Notes under the pieces: model-generated
What the model saw: only the letters and a program-made list of their open reading frames with translations
Database searches by the model: none
Told to the model about the DNA's origin: nothing
Program-made: the position numbers and the translations under genes
DNA from: Diphasiastrum complanatum
Lineage: Eukaryota; Streptophyta; Lycopodiopsida; Lycopodiales; Lycopodiaceae
Assembly (NCBI GenBank): GCA_029204225.1
Contig: CM055093.1
Location: 6,453,815-6,517,814 of the forward strand
Direction: 5' to 3'
DNA length: 64,000 nt
Shown here: positions 63,301 through 64,000 of the stretch, piece by piece
How positions within the stretch are numbered: position 1 is the stretch's first letter
How the letters are laid out: every line of letters begins with the position of its first letter

Positions 63301-63978
63301 GTCATAGAACTACCCTGAAAATCCCTGTCTTATCATAGTGTAAAATTATAGTTTTTTTCCTCCATGGAATGTTTAGCTATAGACTCAATTTAGGGATATT
63401 GTATCAATGAAGCATAAATGACTATAATGGACACAAAGGGTTCTTCCACAAAGAGCCCAAGCACTACCAATAAGCTGAATAATCAATGGATTTCTTATGT
63501 CTAAATGATGTCCCTATAGTGGAACCTTCTAGAGATTATGGCAACTTAGGGTACCTGGTTCCTATTAGAACATGCCCTTAATGGTACCCAATACCTAAGG
63601 TGTACGGGCTATTTCTAGGATATACCTTGTTTGCAAACTCAAATGTTCGAAAGTTCCAAGCATTTGTTGGCAACTATGATGGTGTCATATCAATCAAGAA
63701 CCTACAAAGATGACGTTGATTATACTATTATTTGCTGACAAATGGATTAGCTTTGTGTCACATTAGCGTTACAGTTTTAGCTACCCAAGGACTGAAATTT
63801 CAATTCAGTTTATTATTTTAATCAAGATAAAACATAAGTCTTGTTCTCTTACTCTTCAATCTTTCAGCTGATGTTGAGCTTAATAATTTGTTTATCGCAG
63901 GAAGAGATCCATCAGCTTCTTTTGAGCTTTGCGGAGGCAGGTGCTACTGTCGTAAGGCTGAAAGGTGGTGATCCTCTG
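54302..63978 (+). CDS. UPM1: uroporphyrinogen-III C-methyltransferase (SUMT), first two exons
   Basis: SUMT makes precorrin-2 from uroporphyrinogen III with S-adenosylmethionine, the first step to siroheme for nitrite and sulfite reductases in plastids. Exon 1 (54302 or 54317 to 55075) encodes about 180 residues of Ser-rich, low-conservation leader suited to a plastid transit peptide. A SUMT core start follows: NVFLVGTGPGDPQLLTLKAL, LVLYDRLVSTDIL, YVGKTSGYHSRTQ. Exon 2 (63901-63978) gives EEIHQLLLSFAEAGATVVRL and KGGDPL. Donor CAG|GTACAG and acceptor TTATCGCAG give phase 0, and exon 2 ends at CTG|GTGAGT. The intron is 8,825 bp. The glycine-rich methyl-donor loop GTGPGDP and the GGDPL motif are intact. 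The rest of the gene lies beyond the window. Confidence 0.93.
55076..58780 (+). other. SUMT intron 1, proximal part
   Basis: No coding sequence is recognised. A region near 57490-57545 (GCGCCTATTTATAC) resembles an LTR promoter, but no repeat pair was found. CCAATTGGGGCAATGTTCAG and GGTTTGAACTGG near 56370-56410 have a loose inverted counterpart near 62970-63040. Confidence 0.5.
58790..62140 (-). pseudogene. hAT-family transposase relic, antisense inside SUMT intron
   Basis: Read on the minus strand, hAT segments appear in order. A BED-finger-like RCCGVRYTCGPAKAHLLHEI (61920-62120) comes first. TCDLLVATHAWKEMMRAISR and LELQPIKKSW (61140-61390) follow. TMFLRAIDTSEATTSITGKY (about 60600-60720) is next. 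FEDIARISWVKEVVDTAWFL and VRFVTKRPRVLSMLKANSSL (60230-60430) come after it. NHWKEWGPSREPKGRRFEVL and SSSFWDEARSIV (59785-59940) follow. EWFHHPLHVLTNVLHPLWSS and NGWYEYISKVSPDLANEDSL (59295-59500) come next. RILSQDC, then after a frameshift ESKRRKRLSTAQLDRLVFVH (58795-58990), end it. Frameshifts near 61385 and 58915 and several stops make it inactive. Its exons align with the plus-strand copy at 16.4-17.5 kb. Confidence 0.8.
60880..61130. repeat. CTAGT-word low-complexity intron of the hAT relic
   Basis: Words TACTAGTAACTAGTAA and ACTTAATACTTA recur in degenerate form. Similar low-complexity text (TCAAGATTCAAGAATCAAG, GTTGAAACTTACAAGTT) fills the other gaps between hAT exons from 58.95 to 62.6 kb. 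Confidence 0.6.
62690..62930. repeat. CT-rich tract in SUMT intron
   Basis: Runs of CTCCCTCTC and TCTCTCACTC words. From 62931 to 63900 only intron sequence without recognised features is seen, apart from the exon 2 acceptor. Confidence 0.7.
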
Positions 63979-64000
63979 GTGAGTATGTAAGGCCTACTGT

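Overview
The window is nuclear DNA from a land plant. Evidence: plant-type Ty1/copia primer-binding sites (TGGTATCAGAGC), CACTA (EnSpm) and hAT transposases with spliceosomal introns, and a chloroplast-type siroheme gene with an 8.8-kb intron. The very long intron, heavy transposon load and Penelope-like reverse transcriptase would suit a fern or another large-genome non-seed plant. That assignment is inference. No rRNA, tRNA, CRISPR array or prokaryotic signal was supported.

Layout. 1-2.8 kb: a dispersed repeat built on a CGGTTGAGAT tandem array. 3.0-4.2 kb: a broken copia gag-pol. 4.8-16.4 kb: a giant inverted repeat (arms of about 2.4 kb) enclosing a 10.7-kb CACTA element with a nearly complete Tnp2 transposase on the minus strand. 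16.4-17.5 kb: the C-terminal half of a hAT transposase with clean introns. 18.5-19.6 kb: a small spliced host-like gene with an ADP-ribosyltransferase-like stretch. 20.5-22.9 kb: another CACTA-type terminus, a DUF7869-like fragment and a second CGGTTGAGAT repeat. 23.4-30.3 kb: a nest of three related copia copies plus a Ty3/gypsy fragment. 32.5-34.7 kb: an armadillo-repeat fragment and a zinc-finger transposase relative. 36.2-36.7 kb: an array of CCTATATAGG dyads. 37.35-37.8 kb: a TRIM-like mini-retrotransposon. 38.2-43.7 kb: a Penelope-associated protein fragment, copia LTRs and copia integrase. 44.5-46.6 kb: two back-to-back CACTA ends separated by a compound microsatellite. 49.7-53.15 kb: a Penelope-like reverse transcriptase on the minus strand, its 3' side ending in a hairpin and (CT)n. 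54.3-64 kb: the first two exons of siroheme synthase-type uroporphyrinogen-III C-methyltransferase (SUMT), whose intron carries an antisense hAT relic.

Only SUMT, and probably the 18.5-19.6 kb gene, look like host genes. Nearly everything else is mobile DNA in nested layers. The most unusual themes are (i) transposon ends that repeatedly abut TA/CA/CT microsatellites, (ii) the inverted duplication that copied a CACTA end together with its flanking DNA, and (iii) a Penelope-like element with an N-terminal protein region I do not recognise, present twice in the window. Exon boundaries, LTR ends and repeat limits were read by eye and are approximate unless a splice site or terminal motif is named.
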